From NCBI RefSeq assembly GCF_950100655.1, contig NZ_CATNLY010000012.1, positions 620,001 through 684,000 of the forward strand: 64,000 nucleotides of DNA, given 5' to 3'. This DNA comes from Pleomorphomonas sp. T1.2MG-36 (lineage in GTDB: Bacteria; Pseudomonadota; Alphaproteobacteria; Rhizobiales; Pleomorphomonadaceae). Shown here piece after piece: positions 56,448 through 64,000 of the stretch. Within the stretch, counting starts at the first letter, position 1. The number at the start of each line of letters is the position of its first letter. The position numbers and the translations under genes were made by a program. A model generated the notes under the pieces. That model saw only the letters and a program-made list of their open reading frames with translations, did not search any database and was not told the origin of the DNA.

Positions 56448-57785
56448 ATGCCTCGCTCCACTCGCGCCCAGTTTCCCGACGCTTTCCGGTGGGGCGTTTC
56501 CACCTCCGCGCTGCAGATCGAAGGCGCCACGGACATCGAAGGCCGCCGCCCCTCGGTCTGGGATACCTTCGCGGCCGAGCCGGGGCGGATCCGAAACGCC
56601 GACACGCCGACGGTGGCCTGCGATCACTTTCATCACCTCGATGAGGACCTTGATCTGGTCAAGGCACTCGGCGTCGACGCCTATCGCTTTTCCGTGTCTT
56701 GGCCGCGCATCCTGCCAAAGGGAACCGGCGCGGTGAACGAGGCCGGCCTTGCCTTCTATGACCGCCTCGTCGACGGGCTGCTGGAGCGTGGCGTCGAGCC
56801 GTGGCTGACGCTTTATCATTGGGACCTGCCGCAGCCGCTCGAGGATGCCGGCGGCTGGCCGCACCGGGAAACCGCCCTCGCCTTCGCCGATTTCGCCGAC
56901 GTGGTGTCCCGCCGGCTCGGCGATCGTGTCAAGCGCTGGATTACCCACAACGAGCCCTGGTGCAGCACGATCAAGGGCTATTACGAGGGCGAGTTCGCGC
57001 CCGGCAAGCGCGACCTCTCGGCGGCCATGCAGGCGACCCATCACGTCCTGCTGTCGCATGGCCTGGCATTGCCCGTGCTCCGGTCCAATGCCGCCGACGC
57101 CCAATGCGGCATCGCCCTGAGCTTGCATCCGATCCACACGGCATCGGACTCCGCAGCCGATCGCCTTGCCGCCATCCGCCACGATGGCCTCAGGAACCGC
57201 TGGTTCCTCGACCCGCTGCATGGTCGCGGCTATCCGGAGGACGTCCTCCGCGAGTTGGGCGCCGCCGCGCCCGATATCCTCGAGGGGGATCTCGCGATCA
57301 TCGCCGGCAAGACCGACTTCCTCGGCATCAACTACTACTTCCGGGAGATCATCGCCGACGATCCGAAGGGTGGACCGATGCGGTCGCGCGTCGTCGAGAC
57401 CACGGCCCCCGACGTCACCGGCTTCGGTTGGGAGGTCTATCCGGAAGGCCTCACCGAACTGCTGCTGCGCGTCACGCGCGATTACCACCCGGTGCCGATC
57501 GCCATCACCGAAAATGGCGCCACCTATCCAGATGAGATGGCCGCGGACGGCCGTATCCATGACGACCGGCGAGCGATCTACATCCATCGCCACATCGACG
57601 CATTGCGCGCCGCGATGGATGGCGGCGTCGATCTCGCCGGCTACTTCGTCTGGAGCCTGCTCGACAACTTCGAATGGGCGGAAGGCTATTCCAAGCGGTT
57701 CGGCCTGGTGCACGTCGATTTCCAGACCCAGACGCGGACCATGAAAGACAGCGGCCGCTGGTTTGCAGACTTCTTGAAAGGCTGA
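56448..57785 (+). CDS. GH1 beta-glucosidase
   Basis: A 445-residue cytoplasmic GH1 enzyme that hydrolyses beta-glucosides. The acid/base is Glu169 in ITHNEPW and the nucleophile is Glu355 in IAITENGATYPDE. The N-terminal FPDAFRWGVSTSALQIEGA and the C-terminal YFVWSLLDNFEWAEGYSKRFGLVHVDF signatures are intact. It is transcribed with the downstream sugar ABC transporter (126 bases apart) and divergent from the ROK repressor. Some GH1 enzymes of this size prefer galactosides or fucosides, so the exact sugar is open. Confidence 0.95.
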   Translation: MPRSTRAQFPDAFRWGVSTSALQIEGATDIEGRRPSVWDTFAAEPGRIRNADTPTVACDHFHHLDEDLDLVKALGVDAYRFSVSWPRILPKGTGAVNEAGLAFYDRLVDGLLERGVEPWLTLYHWDLPQPLEDAGGWPHRETALAFADFADVVSRRLGDRVKRWITHNEPWCSTIKGYYEGEFAPGKRDLSAAMQATHHVLLSHGLALPVLRSNAADAQCGIALSLHPIHTASDSAADRLAAIRHDGLRNRWFLDPLHGRGYPEDVLRELGAAAPDILEGDLAIIAGKTDFLGINYYFREIIADDPKGGPMRSRVVETTAPDVTGFGWEVYPEGLTELLLRVTRDYHPVPIAITENGATYPDEMAADGRIHDDRRAIYIHRHIDALRAAMDGGVDLAGYFVWSLLDNFEWAEGYSKRFGLVHVDFQTQTRTMKDSGRWFADFLKG

Positions 57786-57911
57786 TCCGCCAGCCGACGG
57801 CGGAAGCGAATTCCATTCCGTCGCCCCGACGCTTCGCGTTCAGGGCCAGCGGTTTGGCGATGCAGGAGAGGCCCGAGGGGAGAGTTCGGGCTGCGATGAA
57901 GGAGGAGAGAG

Positions 57912-59138
57912 ATGTTGAACAAGCTTGGAGTGCTGGGCTCGGTCATGGCCTTCGCCCTGACCACGACCACGCCGGTGTTCGCCGGCACCGCCGAGGTCAT
58001 CCACTGGTGGACGACGGGCGGCGAGGCGGCCGCCCTGAAAATTCTCGTCGAAGCCTATGAGAAGACCGGCAACACCTGGAAGGACAATCCAGTGGCCGGC
58101 GGCGAAGCCGCCCGCATGGTGGCGCGCACCCGTATTCTCGGCGGCGATCCGCCGACGTCCATGCAGTGGCAGGTCGGCGCTCCCTTGATGGCGCTCGCCG
58201 AGGAAGGCCAGCTCAACGACATCGACGAAGTGGCCAAGGATTGGGATAAGCTTCTGCCCAAAGTGATCGCCGACAACGCCAAGTTCAAAGGCAAGTACGT
58301 CACGGCGCCGATGAGCATCCACGGCCATAACTGGCTGTGGGGCAACCAGGCGGTGCTCGACGACGTCGGCATTGCCATGCCGAAGACCTGGGACGAGCTG
58401 ATCGCCTCGGCCGACAAGATCCGCGCCAAGGGTTACATTCCGCTGGCGCTCGGCGGTCAGTCCTGGCAGGAAATCTTCGTCTTCGAGAGCATCCTGATCG
58501 ACGTCGGCGGCCGCGATTTCCTGACCAAGGTCACCTATGATCTCGACGACGCCGCTCTGCGCAGCCCGGAAATGCTGAAGGCCTTCGGGACCTTCGCCAA
58601 GGTGCGCGATCTGGTCGATCCCGGCAGTCCGAGCCGCGACTGGAACATCACCGGCGGCATGCTGATCAGCGGCAAGGCCGCCTACATGATCATGGGCGAC
58701 TGGCTTAAGGGTGAGTTCGTGGCCGCGAACAAGGTTCCCGGCAAGGACATCGTCTGCGAGATCTTCCCGGCCGGCGGCAAGACGCTGGTGTTCGGCACCG
58801 ACGCCTTCGCCATGACCGCCGTCAAGGATCCGGCCGCCCGCGAGGCCCAGCTGGCGCTGGCCAAGACGATCATGGACCCGGTGGTGCAGAAGGAATTCAG
58901 CCTGCGCAAGGGCTCGATCCCGCCGCGTCTCGACATCGACAAGACCGGCTTCGACGCCTGCGCCCAAATCGCCATGGGCGCCGCCGCCGATGGTGACCTG
59001 TTCCTGGTGCCCGACAACGTCACCGACGCCACCGGCATCGGCGCGCTGGTCGACCAGATGACCACCTTCCTGCACAGCAAGATGACGCCCGAGGAAGGCA
59101 TGACCGCCATGGCCGACGCCGTGGCCGCGACCCGCTGA
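57912..59138 (+). CDS. Sugar ABC transporter substrate-binding protein
   Basis: A 408-residue family 1 extracellular solute-binding protein. The signal peptide ends TTPVFA before GTAEVIHWWTTGGEAAALKIL. Typical blocks are GGDPPTSMQWQVGAPL, PMSIHGHNWLWGNQAVLDDVGI, PKTWDELIASADKIRAKGYIPLALGG and RKGSIPPRLD. GGAGAGAG precedes the ATG. It probably captures a disaccharide or glucoside for the GH1 enzyme. Confidence 0.92.
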   Translation: MLNKLGVLGSVMAFALTTTTPVFAGTAEVIHWWTTGGEAAALKILVEAYEKTGNTWKDNPVAGGEAARMVARTRILGGDPPTSMQWQVGAPLMALAEEGQLNDIDEVAKDWDKLLPKVIADNAKFKGKYVTAPMSIHGHNWLWGNQAVLDDVGIAMPKTWDELIASADKIRAKGYIPLALGGQSWQEIFVFESILIDVGGRDFLTKVTYDLDDAALRSPEMLKAFGTFAKVRDLVDPGSPSRDWNITGGMLISGKAAYMIMGDWLKGEFVAANKVPGKDIVCEIFPAGGKTLVFGTDAFAMTAVKDPAAREAQLALAKTIMDPVVQKEFSLRKGSIPPRLDIDKTGFDACAQIAMGAAADGDLFLVPDNVTDATGIGALVDQMTTFLHSKMTPEEGMTAMADAVAATR

Positions 59139-59158
59139 CGGGCATTCGACACGATGTG

Positions 59159-59179
59159 CCGGCGGCGGCTTGCCGCCGG
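59159..59179 (+). other. Intercistronic hairpin after the binding-protein gene
   Basis: CCGGCGGC and GCCGCCGG form a perfect 8-bp stem with a 5-base loop, 20 bases after the binding-protein stop. Such hairpins often stabilise the upstream message, giving more binding protein than permease. Confidence 0.6.
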
Positions 59180-59212
59180 TACGCTCCGATCCGTGAAGCG
59201 AAGGCTCCGATC

Positions 59213-60085
59213 ATGCGCAGATTCCTCCAGCGGCACGTGTCGCAGGTCGCCCTATCGCCGTCGCTGGCGCTGATCGCGATCTTTCTCTACGGCTTCATCG
59301 CCTACACGGTGGCTGTCTCGACAACCAACAGCAAGGCTTTCCCGCGCTTCGACAGTTTCGTCGGCCTCGAGCAGTATTGGCGCCTGTTCCATACCCCGCG
59401 CTGGCACGTCGCCTTCACCAACATGTTCCTGTTCGGCGGGCTGTTCCTGCTCGTCACCATCTCGCTCGGTCTCCTGATCGCCATCCTGATCGACCAGCGC
59501 ATCCGCGCCGAAAGCTTCTTCCGGTCGATCGTCATGTATCCGATGGCGATGTCCTTCGTGGTGACAGGCATCATCTGGCAGTGGCTGCTCAACCCGACAC
59601 TCGGCATCGAGGTGATGATGCATCAGCTCGGCTTTGAGAGCTTCCGGCTCGACTGGCTGACCAATCCCGACACCGTCATCTGGGCCCTTGTGGTCGCCGC
59701 CTTCTGGCAGGGTTGCGGCCTTGTCATGGCACTTTTTCTCGCCGGTTTGCGCGGCATCGATGAAGACATCTGGAAGGCGGCAGCGGTCGATGGCATCCCG
59801 GCCTGGCGCGTCTATGTGTTCATCGTCATTCCGATGCTGGCGCCGGTGTTTCTCACCGTCGTGGTGCTGTTGTCGCTGTCGATCGTTCGCGCCTTCGACC
59901 TCGTGGTGGCGCTGACCAACGGCGGCCCCGGCGTGTCGTCCGACCTGCCGTCGGTGTTCATGTTCGACATGGCCTTCCGCCGCACCAACCTCGGCCTGTC
60001 GGCCGCCTCGGCGGTGGTGATGCTCGGCACGGTGCTGGCGATCCTGATCCCCTATCTCTACGTCGAAACGAGGGAGCGCGCCTGA
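59213..60085 (+). CDS. Sugar ABC transporter permease (MalF/UgpA type)
   Basis: A 290-residue permease with six predicted helices. SLALIAIFLYGFIAYTVAVS begins the first helix, and the EAA loop reads GIDEDIWKAAAVDGIPAWRVYVFIVIPMLAP. The final NGGPGVSSDLPSVFMFDMAFR block is typical of the family. The ATG at 59213 is preferred over the upstream frame at 59156. Stop and next start overlap (TGATG). Confidence 0.92.
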   Translation: MRRFLQRHVSQVALSPSLALIAIFLYGFIAYTVAVSTTNSKAFPRFDSFVGLEQYWRLFHTPRWHVAFTNMFLFGGLFLLVTISLGLLIAILIDQRIRAESFFRSIVMYPMAMSFVVTGIIWQWLLNPTLGIEVMMHQLGFESFRLDWLTNPDTVIWALVVAAFWQGCGLVMALFLAGLRGIDEDIWKAAAVDGIPAWRVYVFIVIPMLAPVFLTVVVLLSLSIVRAFDLVVALTNGGPGVSSDLPSVFMFDMAFRRTNLGLSAASAVVMLGTVLAILIPYLYVETRERA

Positions 60086-60999
60086 TGTCGGCTCCGACAG
60101 ATGCAATGCTCCGGCCCACGCGATCCGGCTGGCTGACGCCCCGGCGGACCAAGGCCATCCTGAAGCGGGTCGTTCTCTACCTGCTGCTTGCCATCGTCGC
60201 CTTCTTCTTCGCCGGGCCGCTCTACATCCTGCTCAGCACGTCGTTCAAGACGATGCCGGAGATCCAGGCGGGCGGGTTGATGTCGCTGCCGCACGAGCCG
60301 ACGGCCCAGGCCTGGGTCACCGCCTGGGGCGAAGCCTGCATCGGCATCACCTGCGGCGGTCTCAAGGGCTATTTCGGCAACTCGATGGTGATGGCCGTCC
60401 CCGCCGTGCTGATCTCGGTGATGATCGGCGCCATCAACGGCTATGCGCTGGCCAAATGGCCCTTCCCCGGCGCCCGCTTCGTGTTCGCCGCCCTGGTCGC
60501 CGGCAACTTCGTGCCGTTCCAGGTGGTGCTGGCGCCGGTGTCGGTGACGTTGCGCACGCTCGGCCTGTTCGGCTCGGTGGAAGGGTTGATCCTGATCCAC
60601 GTGATCTACGGCATCCCCATCACCACCATGCTGTTCCGCAACTTCTTCCTGTCGGTGCCCAACGACCTGATCAAGGCGGCGCGCATCGACGGCGCCGGCT
60701 TCTTCTGGATCTTCTTCCGCATCGTGCTGCCGCTGTCGCCATCGGTGATCGTGGTGGCGCTGATCCTGCAGTTCACCGGCATCTGGAACGACTTCTTGTT
60801 CGCCGTTTCCTTCTCCAATCCGTCGAGCGCGCCGATGACGGTCGCCCTCAACAATCTGGTCAACTCCAACTTCGGGGTGAAGGAATACAACGTCCACATG
60901 GCCGCGACGGTGATCGCCGCCTCTCCCACCCTCATCCTCTACATCCTGCTCGGCCGCTACTTCCTGCGTGGCATGACCGCCGGGGCCGTCAAGGGTTGA
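60085..60999 (+). CDS. Sugar ABC transporter permease (MalG/UgpE type)
   Basis: A 304-residue permease pairing with the preceding one. It has the MalG-type layout: a first helix after an Arg-rich cytoplasmic start, GPLYILLSTSFKTMPEIQAGG, then NSMVMAVPAVLISVMIGAINGYALAKW, and the EAA loop VPNDLIKAARIDGAGFFWIFFRIVLPLSPS. It ends in LGRYFLRGMTAGAVKG, close to the family consensus. Confidence 0.93.
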   Translation: MSAPTDAMLRPTRSGWLTPRRTKAILKRVVLYLLLAIVAFFFAGPLYILLSTSFKTMPEIQAGGLMSLPHEPTAQAWVTAWGEACIGITCGGLKGYFGNSMVMAVPAVLISVMIGAINGYALAKWPFPGARFVFAALVAGNFVPFQVVLAPVSVTLRTLGLFGSVEGLILIHVIYGIPITTMLFRNFFLSVPNDLIKAARIDGAGFFWIFFRIVLPLSPSVIVVALILQFTGIWNDFLFAVSFSNPSSAPMTVALNNLVNSNFGVKEYNVHMAATVIAASPTLILYILLGRYFLRGMTAGAVKG

Positions 61000-61004
61000 C
61001 CGTC

Positions 61005-62087
61005 ATGATCGACATCCGGATTTCCAACTGCAACAAGAACTACGGTTCGCTGAGGGTGCTGAAGGACATCAACCTGGAGATCGAGCGCGGCGAATTCATC
61101 GTGCTCCTGGGGCCGTCGGGCTGCGGCAAATCGACGCTCTTGCACATCGTCGCCGGCCTCGATCGGCTGACCTCCGGCGTCGTCGAGATCGGCGGCCGCG
61201 ACGTTACCGACGTCGAGCCCAAGGATCGCGACATCGCCATGGTGTTCCAATCCTATGCGCTCTACCCGACCATGAGCGTTCGCAGCAACATGGAGTTCGG
61301 CTTGCGCATGCGCGGCAAGCCGATGTCGGAGATCCGACCGCTGGTCGAGGACAAGGCACGCATGCTGCATATCGACCACCTGCTCGACCGCCGGCCGAGC
61401 CAGCTCTCCGGTGGCCAGCGGCAGCGCGTCGCTATCGGTCGCGCCCTGGTGCGCGACCCCAAGGTATTCCTGTTCGACGAGCCGCTCTCCAACCTCGACG
61501 CCAAGCTGCGCGCCAGCATGCGCACCGAGATCAAGAAGCTGCACCAGTCGCTCGGCACCACGGCGATCTACGTCACCCACGATCAGCTCGAGGCGATGAC
61601 GCTCGCCACGAGGATGGTGGTGATGAAGGCCGGCGAGATCCAGCAGGTCGGCAAGCCGGAGGAGGTCTATCATCGGCCGGTCAACCTGTTCGTCGCCGAC
61701 TTCCTCGGCAATCCCGGCATGAACTTCATGAAGGGCCACCTCCGTATGGAGGGCGGACGCGTCTCGGCGGACGTCGGTGCCGCTACCGTACCGCTCGACG
61801 GCTATGCCTTCGAAACGGCGCCCGCCGACGGACAGGCGGTGGTGGTCGGCCTGCGCCCCGAGTCCGTCCAGCCGACGACGGGCGGCGAGCCCTTCATACT
61901 GACGCTCAAGCCGACGCTGATCGAGCACACCGGCTCGGACAATCTCGTCGTGCTGGCCATGGGCGGCGAGGAAATCGTCGGCAAATTCCCGTCCGACATG
62001 CTGCCGAAGCTCGGAGAACCTGTTGTCGTCGGGTTCGATCTTTCCCGTCTGTCGGTGTTCGACGCCCAGACAGAGCGGCGGATCTAG
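61005..62087 (+). CDS. Sugar ABC transporter ATPase (UgpC/MsmX type)
   Basis: A 360-residue ATPase starting [26 protein letters not shown]. Walker [11 protein letters not shown]-loop [14 protein letters not shown], signature [15 protein letters not shown], Walker [14 protein letters not shown] and the switch [11 protein letters not shown] are complete. The C-terminal regulatory TOBE domain (about 235-355) contains [10 protein letters not shown]. It closes the glucoside operon (glucosidase, binding protein, two permeases, ATPase). Confidence 0.95.
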   Translation: MIDIRISNCNKNYGSLRVLKDINLEIERGEFIVLLGPSGCGKSTLLHIVAGLDRLTSGVVEIGGRDVTDVEPKDRDIAMVFQSYALYPTMSVRSNMEFGLRMRGKPMSEIRPLVEDKARMLHIDHLLDRRPSQLSGGQRQRVAIGRALVRDPKVFLFDEPLSNLDAKLRASMRTEIKKLHQSLGTTAIYVTHDQLEAMTLATRMVVMKAGEIQQVGKPEEVYHRPVNLFVADFLGNPGMNFMKGHLRMEGGRVSADVGAATVPLDGYAFETAPADGQAVVVGLRPESVQPTTGGEPFILTLKPTLIEHTGSDNLVVLAMGGEEIVGKFPSDMLPKLGEPVVVGFDLSRLSVFDAQTERRI

Positions 62088-62093
62088 CACGGA

Positions 62094-62684
62094 TCAGCTT
62101 GGCCGCTTCGCCTGCAAGCCGGCAATCATGACGTCGATGATGGCGTGGGCGGCGGCTTCCTCGTTGTCGCGGCCACCGCTGAACTGGACCATGCCGGCCA
62201 AGGCTCGCAGCAGATCGATCGGTTCGGCGTCGAAGCCGATCTCGCAGGCCGCGATGGCATTGCCCACCAGAAGGTCGATCGTCTGTTTGGTGGCAGCGCC
62301 GGACGCGGCGTAGAGCGACGACTTGCCATCGGCGAGCGAGTCCAGAAGCTCCATCATGCCGTGTTTGACGGACATGTAGCGGAAGAACAGGCGCATCCAC
62401 GCCCTGAGCGCCTCGACCGGCGGCCGGCTGGCGGCAAGCTCGGAAGCCGCCCGCACCAACTGATCGCTTTCGTTGCGATAGACCGCCTCGATCAGCGCAT
62501 CTCGCGTCGGGAAATGGCGGTAGAGCGTGCCGATGCCGACCCCCGCCGTCCGCGCCACTTCCTCGAGGCTGGCGGAGCCTCCCCTCTCGGCAAAGACCGA
62601 CTTGGCGGCATCGATCAGCCGGGTGCGATTGCGCTCGGCATCGGCGCGCGGCTTGCGGGGCGGTTTTCCGGCACTATCGATCAC
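62094..62684 (-). CDS. TetR-family repressor
   Basis: About 196 residues from the GTG at 62684, which has AAGAGG eleven bases upstream. The helix-turn-helix reads RTRLIDAAKSVFAERGGSASLEEVARTAGVGIGTLYRHFPTRDALIEAVY, followed by a ligand-binding helical domain with the C-terminal SBDV-like pattern. An ATG at 62741 would add 19 residues but would place the coding region over a perfect palindrome that looks like the operator. It is divergent from an SDR gene, its likely target. Confidence 0.88.
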   Translation of the reverse strand: MIDSAGKPPRKPRADAERNRTRLIDAAKSVFAERGGSASLEEVARTAGVGIGTLYRHFPTRDALIEAVYRNESDQLVRAASELAASRPPVEALRAWMRLFFRYMSVKHGMMELLDSLADGKSSLYAASGAATKQTIDLLVGNAIAACEIGFDAEPIDLLRALAGMVQFSGGRDNEEAAAHAIIDVMIAGLQAKRPS

Positions 62685-62706
62685 GTCCGCGTGAGCCTCT
62701 TGATAA

Positions 62707-62723
62707 ACGGAGGTTCCCTCCGT
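62707..62723. promoter_or_regulatory. TetR operator candidate
   Basis: ACGGAGG-TTC-CCTCCGT is a perfect 7-bp inverted repeat between the divergent TetR and SDR genes. A further half site AAACGGAG lies at 62730-62737. Both suit repression of the two promoters by one TetR dimer or pair. Confidence 0.65.
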
Positions 62724-62820
62724 ATTTAGAAACGGAGACATCCTCCTTTTTATTGCAAACCCGATCCGAGGGCAACGGTTCGCTCGGCCCGGCGGATGGT
62801 CTCGACCTACGGAGACAGAC

Positions 62821-63792
62821 ATGACCGCAGAATTCGGCGCGACCTCCACCACCGACGACGTACTCGCCAGTATCGATCTTTCCGGCAAGCGCATCCTGAT
62901 CACCGGCGTATCGGCCGGCCTCGGCGTGGAAACGGCGCGTGCACTCGTCGCTCACGGCGCTGCAGTGGCCGGCGCGGCACGCGATCTCAACAAAGCCGAA
63001 ACGGCGACGGCGCCCGTGCGCGCAGCCGCCAAACAGGGCAACGGCGCATTCGATCTGATCGAACTCGACCTCGCCTCGCTTGCCAGCATTCGCAAGGCCA
63101 CCGACAGGCTCGTCGCCGACGGCCGGAAGTTTGACGTGGTCATCGCCAATGCCGGCGTCATGGCCGCTCCCTTCGGGCATACGGCCGATGGCTTCGAAAC
63201 GCAGTTCGGCACCAATCACCTCGGCCACTTCCTGTTCGTCAACCGCATCGCCGGGCTGATTGCGCCGGGGGGCCGGCTGGTCAATGTGGCCTCCTCGGGC
63301 CATCGCTTCGCCGATATCGATCTCGACGATCCCAACTTCGAGCGCACGCCTTACGACCCGTGGGTTGCCTATGGCCGCTCCAAGACGTCCAACATCCTGT
63401 TCGCCGTGGAGTTCGATCGCCGTCACAAGGCGCGCGGCGTGCGCGCCACCGCACTGCACCCGGGCGGCATCAACACCGAACTCGGCCGTCACGTCGGCGT
63501 CGACACGTTGAAGGCGATGATCGAGCGCATCAATGCCGAGCTCGACGCCGCCGGCAAGCCGCCCTACAGCTGGAAGACCATTCCGCAAGGCGCGGCAACG
63601 TCCGTCTGGGCCGGCGTGGTCGCCGAGGCCGACGCGGTGGGCGGCCGCTACTGCGAGAACTGCCATGTTTCGGAGGTCACCGACGGCGTGATCAACCCCG
63701 TTGCCGAAGGCGTTCGCTCCTACGCGCTCGACCCTGATCGCGCCAGGGCGCTATGGGCAAAGAGCGAGGAACTGGTCGGCGAACGCTACTGA
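62821..63792 (+). CDS. Short-chain dehydrogenase/reductase (retinol-dehydrogenase-like)
   Basis: A 323-residue SDR with the cofactor motif TGVSAGLG at residues 29-36, NAG in VVIANAGVMA, catalytic Ser in NVASSG and the Tyr-x-x-x-Lys pair in YGRSKTSN. The extended length and the HLGHFLF/FERTPYDPW blocks are typical of the oxidoreductase group annotated as retinol dehydrogenase-like. It follows the TetR operator and is probably induced by that regulator's ligand. Substrate unknown. Confidence 0.9.
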   Translation: MTAEFGATSTTDDVLASIDLSGKRILITGVSAGLGVETARALVAHGAAVAGAARDLNKAETATAPVRAAAKQGNGAFDLIELDLASLASIRKATDRLVADGRKFDVVIANAGVMAAPFGHTADGFETQFGTNHLGHFLFVNRIAGLIAPGGRLVNVASSGHRFADIDLDDPNFERTPYDPWVAYGRSKTSNILFAVEFDRRHKARGVRATALHPGGINTELGRHVGVDTLKAMIERINAELDAAGKPPYSWKTIPQGAATSVWAGVVAEADAVGGRYCENCHVSEVTDGVINPVAEGVRSYALDPDRARALWAKSEELVGERY

Positions 63793-63872
63793 CATTCGCG
63801 CCGCCGGCCGAACGACAGCTCGGCCGGCGGCTAACCATCTCGATAAATTGCGAATATTTTTCAGCCGCTTAG

Positions 63873-63912
63873 ATGTCACGCGGCATTCATGCGACTGTCA
63901 CGCCCGCGTCAT
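63873..63912 (+). promoter_or_regulatory. Double Pho box (four 7-bp units)
   Basis: Units ATGTCAC, CATTCAT, CTGTCAC and GCGTCAT follow each other with exactly four bases between them, giving an 11-base period. This is the layout of two adjacent PhoB boxes (consensus CTGTCAT direct repeats). It ends 63 bases before the ATG of the truncated last gene, so that gene is probably induced by phosphate starvation. Confidence 0.7.
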
Positions 63913-63975
63913 ACCCCCTGCCTACCAAGGAGCGCGCGCTCTCATCGACGCGATCCAATTTTCAAGGGGCAGATT

Positions 63976-64000
63976 ATGCGCAGTCTTTTTCTGGCACTCG
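63976..64000 (+). CDS. Start of a Pho-box-controlled gene (cut by window end)
   Basis: Only the first eight codons (MRSLFLAL) are inside the window. AAGGGG lies seven bases upstream of the ATG. The residues look like the start of a signal peptide. With the double Pho box this could be a phosphate-binding protein such as PstS or a phosphatase, but the sequence inside the window cannot tell. Confidence 0.5.

Overview
The window is GC-rich, densely packed alphaproteobacterial DNA, most likely from a chromosome of the order Hyphomicrobiales (Rhizobiales). The evidence is a CcrM-type GANTC methyltransferase, a PopZ polar organiser, a DciA/DUF721 protein, an alphaproteobacterial GTTC-N7-GTTC LexA box between ssb and uvrA, and an AapJQM-type amino-acid transporter. 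No genus can be proven from the sequence alone.

Region 1 (1-28.1 kb) is mostly housekeeping: the 5' part of smc, a DsbA-like oxidoreductase, a DciA-like protein, mutY, ccrM, a glycosyltransferase, a PA0069-type radical SAM protein, an NmrA/HxlR/alcohol dehydrogenase redox group, ssb/uvrA, folP-folB-folK followed by a degenerate MfnB-like protein, valS, popZ-ynfA, a TolC-type channel and a pcm-like methyltransferase.

Region 2 (28.4-52.9 kb) is a large sulfur-acquisition and methionine/cysteine block and is the most interesting part. In order it holds: a sulfonate/taurine-type ABC transporter with a small two-helix protein and an O-acetylhomoserine sulfhydrylase; on the other strand an operon of YbdL-like aminotransferase, FAD-linked 2-hydroxyacid dehydrogenase and MetQNI; a small alpha/beta hydrolase; an isopenicillin-N-synthase-like oxygenase; an Rrf2-family regulator; a polar amino-acid transporter without its ATPase; cystathionine beta-synthase and a gamma-lyase/synthase; and a nitrogenase-like operon (D-K-X-B-H) that fits methylthio-alkane reductase (Mar). 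The D and K subunits keep the six P-cluster cysteines and D keeps the cofactor cysteine, but the cofactor histidine and the catalytic Gln/His of nitrogenase are replaced. The inferred logic is uptake of organosulfur compounds, reductive release of methanethiol by the Mar-like enzyme, capture by the sulfhydrylase as methionine, and interconversion with cysteine.

Four intergenic sites upstream of genes in this block share the pattern AATA(C/G)T, 7 bases, T(A/C)GNCTA. The oxygenase and Mar copies agree at 19 of 20 bases. Two weaker copies lie in the Mar promoter and between the Rrf2 gene and the amino-acid transporter. I propose an undescribed sulfur regulon, with the Rrf2 protein as the leading candidate regulator.

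Region 3 (53-64 kb) begins with tRNA-Cys and a frameshifted GH1 glucosidase remnant, then two small proteins, tRNA-Asn, a ROK repressor with a perfect operator, an intact GH1 beta-glucosidase with a complete sugar ABC transporter, a TetR/SDR pair with a palindromic operator, and finally a four-unit Pho box in front of a gene cut by the window end (possibly pstS).
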